Assembly: GCA_022824945.1 (NCBI GenBank)
Contig: JAJDYX010000027.1
Span: 100,272 to 164,271 of the forward strand
From: Candidatus Latescibacterota bacterium
GTDB lineage: Bacteria > Latescibacterota > UBA2968
Direction: 5' to 3'
DNA: 64,000 bases
Part shown: positions 6,617 through 16,092 of the stretch, piece by piece
How the letters are laid out: each line of letters opens with the position of its first letter
How positions within the stretch are numbered: position 1 is the stretch's first letter
The notes under the pieces: model-generated
What the model was told of the DNA's origin: nothing
What the model saw: only the letters and a program-made list of their open reading frames with translations
Database searches by the model: none
Program-made: the position numbers and the translations under genes

Positions 6617-7854
6617 GCAGGTTGTTTTTCCAAAGTCTCGGGGACGAGAAAGAGGAAAATACCCGCTGCTGAAAGGCCAATACCTGCAATAGCCAGAGCC
6701 GCGGGCGATAGGCCGAGGAGATCGGCGACATAACCGACGCATACGGGGCCAGACATGCGCCCGCCGTCGCCGATGAGGCGCCAGAGGCCCAAAAATTCGC
6801 TCAGGGCTTCGCGAGGTGCGAGGTCGGCACCCAGGGTCATCATGGCTCCTGAACTGAGGCCATTGCCAAATCCGAGCAGACTGGCGGCGAATAAGAGAGC
6901 GATAAATTCTCCTGTGATGAGGCCAATAGAGAAAAAGGGTAGATTGAGGTGGGGGGCAAAGGCTTCTGTGAGCGGGATAAGTGCCATGCCAATGGCTTGT
7001 AGCGCGAAGCTGGGGACATTGGCAAATTTCCGTCCAAAGCGGTCCATGATGACCCCAGCGGGATAGAACATCATCATGTCGATAAAGCCCGAGACCGTCA
7101 TGATGAGGCCGATTTGTTCATATCCCAGGTCGAGGACTTCGGCGCCGTAAAGCGGTATGATGATGTAGCGACCACTGCGAATGGTTTGGGCAAAGAGCTG
7201 ACCTGTACCTGCGGTGATCAAATTTTTTCTGTGGGCGCGAAAGATGTTGGCAAAGTGTCGCGCAAGACCGTGTTGTGGTGGCGATACGCGCTTGCGAGAG
7301 GCTTCAACGGCAATTGCCGCAACCACAGCAGCCAGAAGTGAAATACCGCCATAAACGAGGAATGGATATTTTACGGAGGCGACCGAGGCAATATAGCCAC
7401 CGATAACGGGTCCCAAAAAGGTGCCGATGCGGCTGATGCCACCAAATACAGAGAGGGCGCGGCCCCTCTGGTGGACGGCTGTGGCATCGGCCAGATAAGC
7501 ATACCGCGAGATGTCCCAAAGTGCGCCGCCGATCCCACCTACAAAGCGCAACAGGAAGACCACGGAGATGGATGGCGCAAAAAAAAGACCCGCGCCGCAC
7601 AGTGCAACTGTGAGTACCCCCAATAGCATCGCGGATTTGCGACCGATGCGATTGAGTACCATGGCTGCGGGCAGATCGCCAACGAGGTGGCCGATACCCT
7701 CGGCAGCGAGTACGAGACCGACGAGACTGTAGGAAATATCAAACGATTTGGCGTAGAGTGGCAATATGGGGACGATCAGGCCACTGCCCAGTCTGAGTAG
7801 AAAAGTGGGGATAAAGACAGGGAGGATAAGGGGGTTACGGATAATGGTGTTCAT
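6613..7854 (-). CDS. Major facilitator superfamily transporter
   Basis: The 413-residue integral membrane protein has about twelve hydrophobic segments. The loop motif MVLNRIGRKSAMLLG after the second helix, and the repeat MDRFGRKFANVP in the second half, are the family's Gx(3)D/R-RxGRR signatures. It is likely a secondary exporter of a small molecule; sequence alone does not tell the substrate. It is divergent from the TauE/SafE-type gene with only 45 bases between the starts, so the two may share a regulatory region. Confidence 0.88.
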   Translation of the reverse strand: MNTIIRNPLILPVFIPTFLLRLGSGLIVPILPLYAKSFDISYSLVGLVLAAEGIGHLVGDLPAAMVLNRIGRKSAMLLGVLTVALCGAGLFFAPSISVVFLLRFVGGIGGALWDISRYAYLADATAVHQRGRALSVFGGISRIGTFLGPVIGGYIASVASVKYPFLVYGGISLLAAVVAAIAVEASRKRVSPPQHGLARHFANIFRAHRKNLITAGTGQLFAQTIRSGRYIIIPLYGAEVLDLGYEQIGLIMTVSGFIDMMMFYPAGVIMDRFGRKFANVPSFALQAIGMALIPLTEAFAPHLNLPFFSIGLITGEFIALLFAASLLGFGNGLSSGAMMTLGADLAPREALSEFLGLWRLIGDGGRMSGPVCVGYVADLLGLSPAALAIAGIGLSAAGIFLFLVPETLEKQPA

Positions 7855-7899
7855 TGAAGTAAAAAACTAAAATAAGAGGCAAAAAGCAACCATAACACA

Positions 7900-8631
7900 A
7901 TGGATTTTCCAATACGCGAAATATGCTATGCGAGCGGTATTTTCTGGCTTGCGGGTAGCTTGCAGGGGTTGACAGGGTTTGGGTTTAATCTGCTTTCTAT
8001 ACCGGCGATGGTTCTGTGGTTTCCCGCACAGGTGGTTGTGCCCGGGGTTTTGATGTCTTATCTGCCTTTGGGAACTGGACAGTTTATTCAACTGCGGCGG
8101 GATGTGGATTGGAAAGTGCTGGGGATGATTGTGGGTACTGCGATTCTGGGTATGCCTATCGGCGCGTTTGTGTTACGCGATACAGATGCAGAGGTAATGA
8201 AGCGCGCCATTGGTTTGGCAATGGTGGTATTGGCAATTGTTTTGCAGTTGCGACCGGGTAATCCTTTCCGACATGACGTATTGACCTGTGGAGGAGTGGG
8301 TATGTTCAGCGGTTTTTTGTCGTCCAGTATCGGTGTATCTGGACCGCCTATCGTTCTGTTTGGGCTGAAACAGCGCTGGCCGCAGGCGATGATGCGCGCA
8401 ACGCTTTTGACATGTTTTTTGTGTACTTCCACATTGAGTCTCTGCGTGTTGTGGGCAGTAGGGGTGCTGACGCACGAGAGTTTGCAATTCGTCCTCTGGG
8501 GTGCGCCGGGTTTGATTTTGGGGTTTTTGACCGCGACTTATCTCCGCGCGCGGGTTCACCAGGTGGCGGTGTTTCGCTGGATTTCGATTGGTATGGTGAT
8601 GGCTGGCGGATTGGCCGCGGCGATTTTTTGA
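7900..8631 (+). CDS. TauE/SafE-type membrane permease
   Basis: The 243-residue protein has about eight membrane helices in two similar halves. The first half carries GLTGFGFNLLSIPAMVLWFP and the second GMFSGFLSSSIGVSGPPIVLF, the paired glycine/proline motifs typical of the TauE/SafE (DUF81) family. Family members move sulfite, sulfoacetate or other organic anions across the inner membrane; the substrate here is unknown. It starts 45 bases from the divergent MFS gene. The metH gene follows after a long hairpin, so it is probably a separate unit. Confidence 0.85.
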   Translation: MDFPIREICYASGIFWLAGSLQGLTGFGFNLLSIPAMVLWFPAQVVVPGVLMSYLPLGTGQFIQLRRDVDWKVLGMIVGTAILGMPIGAFVLRDTDAEVMKRAIGLAMVVLAIVLQLRPGNPFRHDVLTCGGVGMFSGFLSSSIGVSGPPIVLFGLKQRWPQAMMRATLLTCFLCTSTLSLCVLWAVGVLTHESLQFVLWGAPGLILGFLTATYLRARVHQVAVFRWISIGMVMAGGLAAAIF

Positions 8632-8642
8632 TGATGGCAAGT

Positions 8643-8694
8643 GCGTGCCTGTCAGTTGATTAAACTCAACGGCCTGTTGATTGGTCAGGCACGC
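8643..8694 (+). terminator. Long hairpin between the TauE-type gene and metH
   Basis: A nine-base stem (GCGTGCCTG 8643-8651 with CAGGCACGC 8686-8694) encloses a second small hairpin (GTTGA/TCAAC). A T/A-rich stretch follows. It may terminate the upstream gene or form part of the metH leader. It does not match the SAM or cobalamin riboswitch cores that I know. Confidence 0.45.
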
Positions 8695-8753
8695 TATTTA
8701 TTTTATCTTTGTCCTCGACTTTTTCCTCTTCAACCTAATAAGAGAAAAGATGT

Positions 8754-11700
8754 ATGCGCGATATAGAGAAAACCATTCGAAAATTGATGTCAGAGCGCAT
8801 TTTGCTGCTCGATGGGGCGATGGCTACGATGATTCAGGCTTATGATCTGGGCGAGCAGGCGTTCCGAGGTGATGGCTTTGGAAATCATCCCGTTGATGTG
8901 AAGGGGTGTAGCGATCTTTTGTGCCTGACGCAACCGCATTTGATTGCGGATATTCATCGGCGTTTTTTGGATGCCGGAGCGGATATTATCGAGACGAATA
9001 CGTTTAATGCCACGCCGATTTCAATGGCGGAGTATCAGCTTCAGGGTCGGGTTTACGATCTGAATGTGGCAGCCGCTCGCGTTGCGCGAGAAGTAGCGGA
9101 TGAAATGACAGTGCAAAATCCGAACAAGCCGCGATTTGTTGCGGGTGCTCTGGGACCAACGAGTTGTACGCTTTCGCTGTCGCCCAATGTGAATGATCCG
9201 GCTTTTCGCACGCACACCTTTGAAGAGGTGGTCAAGGGGTATTACGCGCAGATTGAGGGTTTGATGGCTGGCGGTGTGGATATAATCCTGGTGGAGACGG
9301 TGTTTGATACGCTTACCGCCAAAGCCGCGCTATTTGCCGTGTCGCGTTATTTTTTGGATCAAGGTGTGAAGGTGCCCGTGATGATTTCCGGTACGGTGGC
9401 CGATCAAAGCGGACGCACATTGTCCGGACAGACGATAGAGGCATTCTGGTTGTCGGTGGCGCACGCGCAGCCCTTGAGTGTGGGGATTAACTGCGCTCTC
9501 GGTGCGCGGGAAATGCGACCTTATGTGGAGGCTTTATCTCATTTTGCACCGGCGTTTATGAGTTGTTATCCCAATGCGGGGTTGCCCAATGAGTTTGGGG
9601 AATACGACGATTCTCCGGGGCATATGGCGGGTGTTTTGGGCGATTTTGCCGCGCAGGGTTGGCTCAATATCGTGGGCGGATGCTGTGGCACTACGCCCGA
9701 ATATATCGCTGCGATTGCCGAGGCTGTATCCGATAAGGCACCGAGAAAAATTCCCAAACGGTCTTCTATATCGCGTTTCAGCGGTTTGGAGCCGATGATT
9801 ATTTATCCGGATTCCAATTTTATTATGATTGGCGAGCGCACCAATGTAACGGGGTCGCGGCGGTTTGCGCGGTTGATCAAAACGGGTGACTATGCGGCGG
9901 CACTGGCAGTTGCGCGAGAGCAGGTGGTCGGTGGCGCGAATATGATTGATGTCAATATGGACGAAGGGTTGCTCGATTCAAAAGATGCTATGGCGACGTT
10001 TTTGAAGCTGATCGCGGGCGAACCCGATATTGCGCGCGTGCCAATTGTGATTGATAGTTCTGATTTTGAGGTGATTGAGGCGGGGTTAAAATGCGTGCAG
10101 GGCAAGGCGATTGTCAATTCCATCAGTTTGAAAGAGGGCGAGGCGGTTTTTAAGTCGCAGGCAGAGACCGTGTTGCGCTATGGTGCTGCGGTTGTCGTGA
10201 TGGCGTTTGATGAGAAGGGGCAGGCGACGTCGATTGAAGATAAGGTGCGGATTTGCCAGCGCGCATATCGCATTTTGACCGAAGATGTGGGGATGGATGC
10301 GTCGGATATTATTTTTGATCCGAATATTCTGACTGTTGCAACGGGTATTGAGGAGCATAACGATTATGCGGTCAATTTTATCGAGGCTGTGAGACAAATC
10401 AAAGACCTGTGCCCGGGCGCGAAGACGAGTGGTGGCGTGAGCAATATTTCATTCTCTTTTCGGGGCAATGATTATGTGCGGGAGGCGATTCACGCTGCTT
10501 TTTTGTATCACGCCATTCAAGCGGGTCTGGATATGGGCATTGTCAATGCCGGACAGTTGATGGTGTATGAAGAAATCCCTGAAAATTTACGCGTGCTGAT
10601 TGAAGATGTGTTGTTCAACAGGCGGGAAGATGCAACGGAACGTCTGGTGGATTTTGCCGAGTCTGTGCGATCAGAGGGCAAGAGCCGTGAAAAAGACGAT
10701 GCATGGCGACAGGGAGCAGTTGAAGATCGCTTGAAGCACGCGCTGTTACACGGGCAGTCAGAGCATTTGGAAGAGGATTTGGAGGAGGCTCTTGGCAGGT
10801 ACAAACCTCTGGAGATGATCGAAGGTCCGCTAATGGATGGGATGAATGTGGTGGGCGATTTGTTTGGCGCAGGCAAAATGTTTTTGCCCCAGGTGGTCAA
10901 AACAGCGCGCGTTATGAAGCAGGCGGTGGCGTATCTCGAGCCTTTGATGGAGGATGAGAAAGCGGGCGGTGGGGCGCGAGGTAAGGTTCTGATGGCAACG
11001 GTGAAGGGCGATGTTCACGATATTGGCAAGAATATTGTGGGCGTGGTTTTGGGGTGCAATAATTACGAGGTGATCGATTTGGGTGTTATGGTGCCCGCGG
11101 ATCGCATTTTGAAAATTGCACGAGAAAAAGAGGTCGATATCATCGGGCTGAGCGGTTTGATTACGCCGTCGCTCAACGAGATGGTGCATGTTGCGGGAGA
11201 GATGCAGCGCGAAGCGTTTGACGTGCCCCTTTTAATTGGGGGAGCGACCACGAGCCGCAAGCATACGGCGGTGAAAATTGCGCCGGTTTACGATTATGCA
11301 ACCGTGCATGTCAAAGATGCATCGCGCGCAACGGGTGTGGTGGGCACGCTGTTGAACGCCGAGCAGCGCGACGAGTATGTGCGGGCAAATCGCGAGTCTC
11401 AGCAGCGGGCATTGGCGGAGTTTAATATTTCCCAAAGACCACTTCTTTCATACTCAGATGCACTGGCGCGTCGCCAGACATTTGATTGGACACAGATTGA
11501 TATTCCCAGACCCAAATTTACGGGGATAAAGGCTTTGCGCGATTTCCCTATTTCTAAATTGGTCAATTTTATCGATTGGGGACCGTTTTTCCACGCCTGG
11601 GAACTGCGGGGCAGTTATCCGAAGATATTGAATGATCCGCACAAGGGTGCAGAGGCGCGCAAATTGTTCGACGACGCGCAGACGATGCTCCAGGCGATTG

Positions 11701-12410
11701 TCGATGAGGGATGGCTCAACGCACAGGCCGTGTACGGATTTTTCCCTGCAAATGCCGATGGCGACGATATTGTCGTGTTTGAAGATGCGCGCAGAGATGC
11801 CGAGCGGGCGCGGTTGCCGATGTTGCGCCAGCAGCAGGAGAAGCGCACGGGAGGACCGTATTTTTCACTAACTGATTTTGTCGCACCTGCCGGATATGCG
11901 GATCATATCGGGGCATTTGCCGTGACTGCAGGGTTGGGCGTTGATGCGAAAGCCGCGGCGTTTAAGCACGCTTTGGACGATTACAATGCCATTTTACTTC
12001 AGGCTGTGGCGGACCGATTAGCTGAGGCGTTTGCCGAGTTTTTGCACGCAAAGGCGCGGAGAGATTGGGGCTATGGTCTGGATGAAGCGCTGAGCAATGA
12101 GGATTTGATCAGGGAACGATATCGCGGGATTCGCCCCGCGCCCGGTTATCCAGCGTGCCCTGATCACACGGAGAAGCAGACTTTGTTCGATTTGCTCGGG
12201 GCTGAGCGAGAGACGGATATTCGGTTGACGGAAAATTTTGCGATGTTCCCAGCGGCTTCGGTCAGCGGGTGGTATCTCGCACATCCCGATGCGCGCTATT
12301 TTGCCGTGGGCAAGATCGACGCGGATCAAGTGGCCGATTACGCACGCAGGAAGGGGATGCAGATGGCGGAGATGGAGCGCTGGCTAGCACCGAATTTGGG
12401 GTATAAGTAG
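8754..12410 (+). CDS. metH: Cobalamin-dependent methionine synthase
   Basis: MetH transfers the methyl group of methyltetrahydrofolate to homocysteine through methylcobalamin. The 1218 residues match the full four-module enzyme (E. coli has about 1227). The homocysteine domain comes first, with the zinc ligands INCALG and [10 protein letters not shown] (around residue 308). The pterin domain follows from about residue 345 ([16 protein letters not shown]). The B12 domain has the base-off motif DVHDIGKN, with its His near residue 754. The C-terminal AdoMet reactivation domain has [12 protein letters not shown] near residue 1125. All key residues appear intact, so the cell needs B12. Upstream is a hairpin rather than a recognisable B12 riboswitch. 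Confidence 0.97.
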   Translation: MRDIEKTIRKLMSERILLLDGAMATMIQAYDLGEQAFRGDGFGNHPVDVKGCSDLLCLTQPHLIADIHRRFLDAGADIIETNTFNATPISMAEYQLQGRVYDLNVAAARVAREVADEMTVQNPNKPRFVAGALGPTSCTLSLSPNVNDPAFRTHTFEEVVKGYYAQIEGLMAGGVDIILVETVFDTLTAKAALFAVSRYFLDQGVKVPVMISGTVADQSGRTLSGQTIEAFWLSVAHAQPLSVGINCALGAREMRPYVEALSHFAPAFMSCYPNAGLPNEFGEYDDSPGHMAGVLGDFAAQGWLNIVGGCCGTTPEYIAAIAEAVSDKAPRKIPKRSSISRFSGLEPMIIYPDSNFIMIGERTNVTGSRRFARLIKTGDYAAALAVAREQVVGGANMIDVNMDEGLLDSKDAMATFLKLIAGEPDIARVPIVIDSSDFEVIEAGLKCVQGKAIVNSISLKEGEAVFKSQAETVLRYGAAVVVMAFDEKGQATSIEDKVRICQRAYRILTEDVGMDASDIIFDPNILTVATGIEEHNDYAVNFIEAVRQIKDLCPGAKTSGGVSNISFSFRGNDYVREAIHAAFLYHAIQAGLDMGIVNAGQLMVYEEIPENLRVLIEDVLFNRREDATERLVDFAESVRSEGKSREKDDAWRQGAVEDRLKHALLHGQSEHLEEDLEEALGRYKPLEMIEGPLMDGMNVVGDLFGAGKMFLPQVVKTARVMKQAVAYLEPLMEDEKAGGGARGKVLMATVKGDVHDIGKNIVGVVLGCNNYEVIDLGVMVPADRILKIAREKEVDIIGLSGLITPSLNEMVHVAGEMQREAFDVPLLIGGATTSRKHTAVKIAPVYDYATVHVKDASRATGVVGTLLNAEQRDEYVRANRESQQRALAEFNISQRPLLSYSDALARRQTFDWTQIDIPRPKFTGIKALRDFPISKLVNFIDWGPFFHAWELRGSYPKILNDPHKGAEARKLFDDAQTMLQAIVDEGWLNAQAVYGFFPANADGDDIVVFEDARRDAERARLPMLRQQQEKRTGGPYFSLTDFVAPAGYADHIGAFAVTAGLGVDAKAAAFKHALDDYNAILLQAVADRLAEAFAEFLHAKARRDWGYGLDEALSNEDLIRERYRGIRPAPGYPACPDHTEKQTLFDLLGAERETDIRLTENFAMFPAASVSGWYLAHPDARYFAVGKIDADQVADYARRKGMQMAEMERWLAPNLGYK

Positions 12411-12485
12411 CGGGTGGAAATATGAATATGCATATACTTTGGAGCCACATTGAGTTTCGTCTCAATTCGTCGCTTCCGAATCTAT

Positions 12486-12518
12486 CCCCACAAGGTCAAT
12501 TGATTTTGTGGGGTTTTT
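12486..12518 (+). terminator. Hairpin terminator downstream of metH; left copy of a 28-base repeat
   Basis: Arms CCCCACAA (12486-12493) and TTGTGGGG (12506-12513) form an 8-bp stem followed by five T. The 28-base hairpin is repeated in the same orientation at 14323-14350 with three differences, all in the loop. It ends the metH transcript and marks the left edge of the three-gene block. Confidence 0.75.
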
Positions 12519-12647
12519 CATATCATCAATTTGTAGGTGCAGGATTCGATCAGAGATGCGAGAAATAGTACATATTTTGGATACTATATGTTGATAAATA
12601 CGACATCACATCGTATGTTTATTTGTACACACGAAAGGAGAGCCATT

Positions 12648-12884
12648 ATGGCGAAAGGCAAGCGTGTTGTTTTTACATTTGATGAGCGGAGTTTAAGAGC
12701 TTTGGAAGTTATGACTGAAGAAGGTAATTATGACTCGATGGTTGATACTATTCGTGAATCCTTAAAAATTAGTCGCGCTCTCCAAACTCAGGCGAAACAG
12801 GGCTTTTCTGAAATCACATTACGCAATCCCGACACAGGAGACAAACGAGTTATCGTCATTCCACACTTGCAATTATTGGCATAA
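12648..12884 (+). CDS. Small protein, possibly a ribbon-helix-helix DNA-binding protein
   Basis: The 78-residue product starts at ATG 12648 behind AAAGGAG with a short gap. A longer in-frame extension to 12537 has no ribosome site. The first strand KGKRVVFTFDERSLRALEVM followed by a helix with SMVDTIRESLKIS resembles MetJ/Arc/CopG-type dimers. The tail ends EITLRNPDTGDKRVIVIPHL. A function in transcription control of the cassette is a guess. It lies first in the block between the two 28-base hairpin repeats and has lower GC than metH. Confidence 0.55.
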   Translation: MAKGKRVVFTFDERSLRALEVMTEEGNYDSMVDTIRESLKISRALQTQAKQGFSEITLRNPDTGDKRVIVIPHLQLLA

Positions 12885-12948
12885 GAAATAGCCATATTAC
12901 TTTTACTGCCACCAAACATCGGGTCGCTTTTTTAGTACAGGATGTCTG

Positions 12949-13674
12949 ATGGCTATTGTTCTATCAATCATAATGGAAATCTCTAAGATGTATATCGATT
13001 TGGAACGCCTAAAAATCCGGGGAGAAGTCTGGTTTGATTTTGCGGCTGCAATAGAACAGGCGTGTAAAAATGCGGATTGTGCGCCCGATCTCAGACATAT
13101 TCTATTTTCTATTCGCGATATACCTTATGGCCGTCCGACAAACAATACGCCAGAGGATGTCTTGAGAGAATGGCGGGGGACTTGTTCTGGGAAACACCTT
13201 GCGCTGCACGAGATATTAACGTCACTTGGTTATGTTTCTCGCTTCTACATGGCCCAATGCAGAATTACGCCTCAGGTTGACTGGATTCCAAGCGAGGTTC
13301 AAGAGAAAATTCCAGAGGAAGGAATTTGGGATGTTCATAACTTCCTGAAAATTGAAGTTGATCATCATGAGGTCATAGTGGATATCACCTGGCCTGAATC
13401 GCTCAAAAGAGACGGTTTTCCCGTTACAAGTTCTTGGGATGGAAAGGAGAATTTCAATCTGGCGGTGGTAGATATTGGGGAATATGTCGAAATACCAGCG
13501 AATCAGGATGGATTGAATCATAAGAAGCAGTGTCTTCGTGAACTAAACTCTGGAGCAATGGCGGAATGCAGAGAGAAATTTATAGAGGCATTATCTGACC
13601 ATATTCTTTCGCGTATGGTAGATGAGAATATGCATTGCACAATCGAAAGAATTGTAAATAGGCTGGTGCGTTAG
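12949..13674 (+). CDS. Transglutaminase-like superfamily protein
   Basis: The 241-residue cytoplasmic-looking protein has a plausible Cys-His-Asp triad: Cys in the stretch WRGTCSGKHLALHEILTSLG, His in VDHHEVIVDITW and the Asp of VDITWP. That order and spacing fit the papain/transglutaminase-like fold, and the region before the Cys (PYGRPTNNTPEDVL) matches the usual substrate groove. The true reaction, whether peptidase, acyl transfer or amidase, is not known. The ATG at 12949 has a weak AGGA upstream; ATGs in the next 40 bases are alternatives. The flavodoxin-like gene follows after 13 bases, so they are probably co-transcribed. Confidence 0.65.
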   Translation: MAIVLSIIMEISKMYIDLERLKIRGEVWFDFAAAIEQACKNADCAPDLRHILFSIRDIPYGRPTNNTPEDVLREWRGTCSGKHLALHEILTSLGYVSRFYMAQCRITPQVDWIPSEVQEKIPEEGIWDVHNFLKIEVDHHEVIVDITWPESLKRDGFPVTSSWDGKENFNLAVVDIGEYVEIPANQDGLNHKKQCLRELNSGAMAECREKFIEALSDHILSRMVDENMHCTIERIVNRLVR

Positions 13675-13687
13675 TAAGGAAAATAGC

Positions 13688-14284
13688 ATGCACATTTATA
13701 TCGTATTCGCTCATCCGAGTAAGCAATCTTTTACTGGTGATGTGCTGGCAGAATTTTGTCGTGGATTGGAGGATGGAGGCTACTCTTACGAGATAGGCGA
13801 TTTGTACGAAATGGATTTCAGGACCGATATGAGTTTGGATGAATACAACCGGGAGATGAATGTCTATGGCAATCGACCGGACTTGCCTGTACCCCCTGAT
13901 GTGCAGGCTGAACACGCAAAGATCGAAAAGGCCGATGGTCTGGTGTTCATCTTTCCAAATTGGTGGAGCGATGGTCCGGCAAAATTGAAGGGATGGTTTG
14001 ATCGGGTCTGTGTTTGTGGATATACGTATGTGTATGAGAATGAGGAATATCCGATGTCTGGACTTGAGATTGATAGGGCGTTGGTCTTGTGTACTGCGGG
14101 TAACACATGCGAGTATCTCGAAGAAACTGGTATAGCAGAGAGTATGCGGCGTATTTATCTCAATGATCGCCTTCGTCCTGAAATAGGTGTGGCACAGGCG
14201 GATATGGTTGTGTTGGGAGGTGGAGAAAGCATGAGGCAAAAGAATCTCGTACGAGCCTATCAATTGGGAAAGGAGTTTGGATGA
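13688..14284 (+). CDS. NAD(P)H:quinone oxidoreductase-type flavoprotein
   Basis: The 198-residue protein has the flavodoxin-like fold of the NQO1/KefF/MdaB group. It shows HIYIVFAHPSKQSFTGDV at the FMN/FAD phosphate site, then FIFPNWWSDGPAKLKGWFDRV, the family's (Y/F)xPxWWxxxPAxLKGWxDRV signature. It likely carries out two-electron reduction of quinones or other electrophiles with NAD(P)H in the cytosol. It is the last gene of the hairpin-bounded cassette and is followed by the second 28-base terminator repeat. Confidence 0.85.
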   Translation: MHIYIVFAHPSKQSFTGDVLAEFCRGLEDGGYSYEIGDLYEMDFRTDMSLDEYNREMNVYGNRPDLPVPPDVQAEHAKIEKADGLVFIFPNWWSDGPAKLKGWFDRVCVCGYTYVYENEEYPMSGLEIDRALVLCTAGNTCEYLEETGIAESMRRIYLNDRLRPEIGVAQADMVVLGGGESMRQKNLVRAYQLGKEFG

Positions 14285-14320
14285 AAGTATCCCATCTATA
14301 TGTTTGTCCACCAGCTATTT

Positions 14321-14357
14321 AGCCCCACAAGTTCGATTAATTTTGTGGGGCTTTTTA
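14321..14357 (+). terminator. Hairpin terminator; right copy of the 28-base repeat
   Basis: Arms AGCCCCACAA (14321-14330) and TTGTGGGGCT (14343-14352) give a 10-bp stem followed by T. The core (14323-14350) is 25/28 identical to 12486-12513. The region 14358-14450 before the next gene shows nothing else I can identify. Confidence 0.75.
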
Positions 14358-14462
14358 TTTTTTAGCAGTCTATTTTCTATATTGCTGAATAATCTTATAT
14401 TTCAAAAGCGTTTGATGTGTTTGGCTGAGCGTTGTATTATTTGGAAATGAAGGAGGTGGCCC

Positions 14463-14615
14463 GTGTCAAATATAGAAGCAATCAAGTCGGCAAATAAAAA
14501 AGACTGGGACAAATGGGATAAACAGATTGAGGCGGACTCAAAATCGGGGAAATTGGATTTTTTAATTGCTGAAGCTCTGGAAGAAAAAGAGAGAGGAACG
14601 CTCAAGGAGCTTTAG
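14463..14615 (+). CDS. Small acidic/helical protein of unknown function, 50 residues
   Basis: A GTG start at 14463 sits behind a strong AAGGAGG ribosome site (14450-14456), and the frame runs 50 codons to TAG. The product has a Lys/Trp/Asp-rich centre (NKKDWDKWDKQIEAD) and ends KLDFLIAEALEEKERGTLKEL. That tail looks like the DFLxxEAxEEKxxGTLxxL ending I recall from small conserved proteins near toxin-antitoxin or regulatory genes. No partner is evident here. It lies 31 bases before pyk, with which it may share a transcript. Confidence 0.6.
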   Translation: MSNIEAIKSANKKDWDKWDKQIEADSKSGKLDFLIAEALEEKERGTLKEL

Positions 14616-14646
14616 TACATCGACAAAGAATGAAAAGGCATAAACA

Positions 14647-16062
14647 ATGCGCAGAGCGAAAATAGTGAGTACACTGGGTCCTGCGAGTTCATCGGGGCGC
14701 GTGATAGAGCAATTGATCGGGGCGGGGGTGGATGTTTTTCGGCTCAATTTCTCTCACGGGACACGGGATGAACACGCGGAGAATGTTGGACGCATTCGGC
14801 ATATTGCGGATAATATGCAGCGCAGTGTTGCCATTTTGCAGGATTTGCAGGGTCCAAAAATGCGGGTGGGGAAACTCGCAGAGGATCCGATTGATTTGGA
14901 AGAAGGCAACAGGCTGACGGTGACGACCCGCGAAGTTCCGGGCGATGCCGAGTGTGTATCGACAACTTATGAGAGATTGCCCCAAGATGTGAGGCCCGCG
15001 GATCGGATTTTGCTCGATGATGGGCATATTGAGTTGATGGTGCGCGAGGTCTATCGCTCGGATGTCGTGTGTGAAGTTGTGGTGGGCGGGCTGTTAAAAT
15101 CCAATAAAGGCATCAATTTGCCCGGTGTACAGGTCAGCGCGCCTTCTCTGACGACCAAAGATCGAGAGGACCTGGATCTGGGTATCGAATTGGGCGTGGA
15201 TTATATTGCTTTGTCTTTTGTGCGGGAACCCGACGATGTGCGAGAGGTTCAACATATTATTGAACGGGCAGAGAAAGAGATCCCGGTTATCGCAAAGCTG
15301 GAACGCGCCGAAGCTGTCGATCACCTCGAAGATATTCTCGATGTGGCCGATGGCGTGATGGTTGCGCGGGGCGATCTGGGCGTGGAATTATCGCCTGAAG
15401 ATGTGCCGGTGATCCAGAAGCGCGTGATTTCGGCGGCCAACCGCGCGGGAGTGTTTGTGATTACGGCTACGCAGATGCTGGAGTCGATGACCGATCACCC
15501 ACGGCCCACGCGCGCTGAGGCGTCAGATGTAGCCAATGCGATTTTCGACGGCACCGATGCGGTGATGCTATCGGGAGAGACCGCGATAGGTAAATATCCC
15601 GTTCAAACCGTGCAAATGATGGCGCGGATTATTGAGAAGGCCGAAGCGAGTGTAGAACTGGCTACGCCAATTTTGAATCTGGATTCCTCGCTCTCTTTTC
15701 CCGATGCAATTGGACAGGCTGCCGCTGCGGTATCGACGGCGGTAGCTCCCAAAGCCATTGTCGCATTTACCCAATCGGGATCTACAGCGCGTCTGATTTC
15801 AAAGCGCAGACCGCGCACGCCGATTATTGCATTTACGCCCAGCGAGCGAATATGTCGGCGGTTGTGCTTGTGCTGGGGCGTCGAACCCCGTCAAATTACA
15901 TTGATTGACGATACGGATCGCATGGTTGCCGAAGTTGAAGCGCGTTTGCTCTCTGAGGGCAATGTGCGTTTTGGAGATACGCTGGTGATTCTGGCCGGTG
16001 CGCCCATCACGGCGCGGGCCGAGACCAATTTGCTAAAATTGCATCGGGTTGGAGAAATATAG
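14647..16062 (+). CDS. pyk: Pyruvate kinase
   Basis: This enzyme catalyses the last step of glycolysis, phosphoenolpyruvate plus ADP to pyruvate plus ATP. The 471-residue length is standard. The N-terminal KIVSTLGPAS and RLNFSHG, the barrel residues MVARGDLGVELSPEDVPVIQK and the loop TATQMLESM are intact. The C-terminal domain (AFTQSGSTARLISKRRPRTPIIAFTP) carries the usual allosteric-site frame. The ATG at 14647 lacks an obvious strong ribosome site. A TamA-like gene follows at a distance without a clear terminator. Confidence 0.97.
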   Translation: MRRAKIVSTLGPASSSGRVIEQLIGAGVDVFRLNFSHGTRDEHAENVGRIRHIADNMQRSVAILQDLQGPKMRVGKLAEDPIDLEEGNRLTVTTREVPGDAECVSTTYERLPQDVRPADRILLDDGHIELMVREVYRSDVVCEVVVGGLLKSNKGINLPGVQVSAPSLTTKDREDLDLGIELGVDYIALSFVREPDDVREVQHIIERAEKEIPVIAKLERAEAVDHLEDILDVADGVMVARGDLGVELSPEDVPVIQKRVISAANRAGVFVITATQMLESMTDHPRPTRAEASDVANAIFDGTDAVMLSGETAIGKYPVQTVQMMARIIEKAEASVELATPILNLDSSLSFPDAIGQAAAAVSTAVAPKAIVAFTQSGSTARLISKRRPRTPIIAFTPSERICRRLCLCWGVEPRQITLIDDTDRMVAEVEARLLSEGNVRFGDTLVILAGAPITARAETNLLKLHRVGEI

Positions 16063-16092
16063 TATTGCTCTTCTATCATATCTTTGATTTTT

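Noticed and set aside
8632..8753. Cobalamin or SAM riboswitch upstream of metH
   Set aside because: Only about 120 bases are available and the known conserved cores are absent; only a hairpin is seen.
12537..12647. Longer N-terminus for the small gene at 12648
   Set aside because: The upstream codons have no ribosome site, whereas ATG 12648 has AAAGGAG at proper distance.
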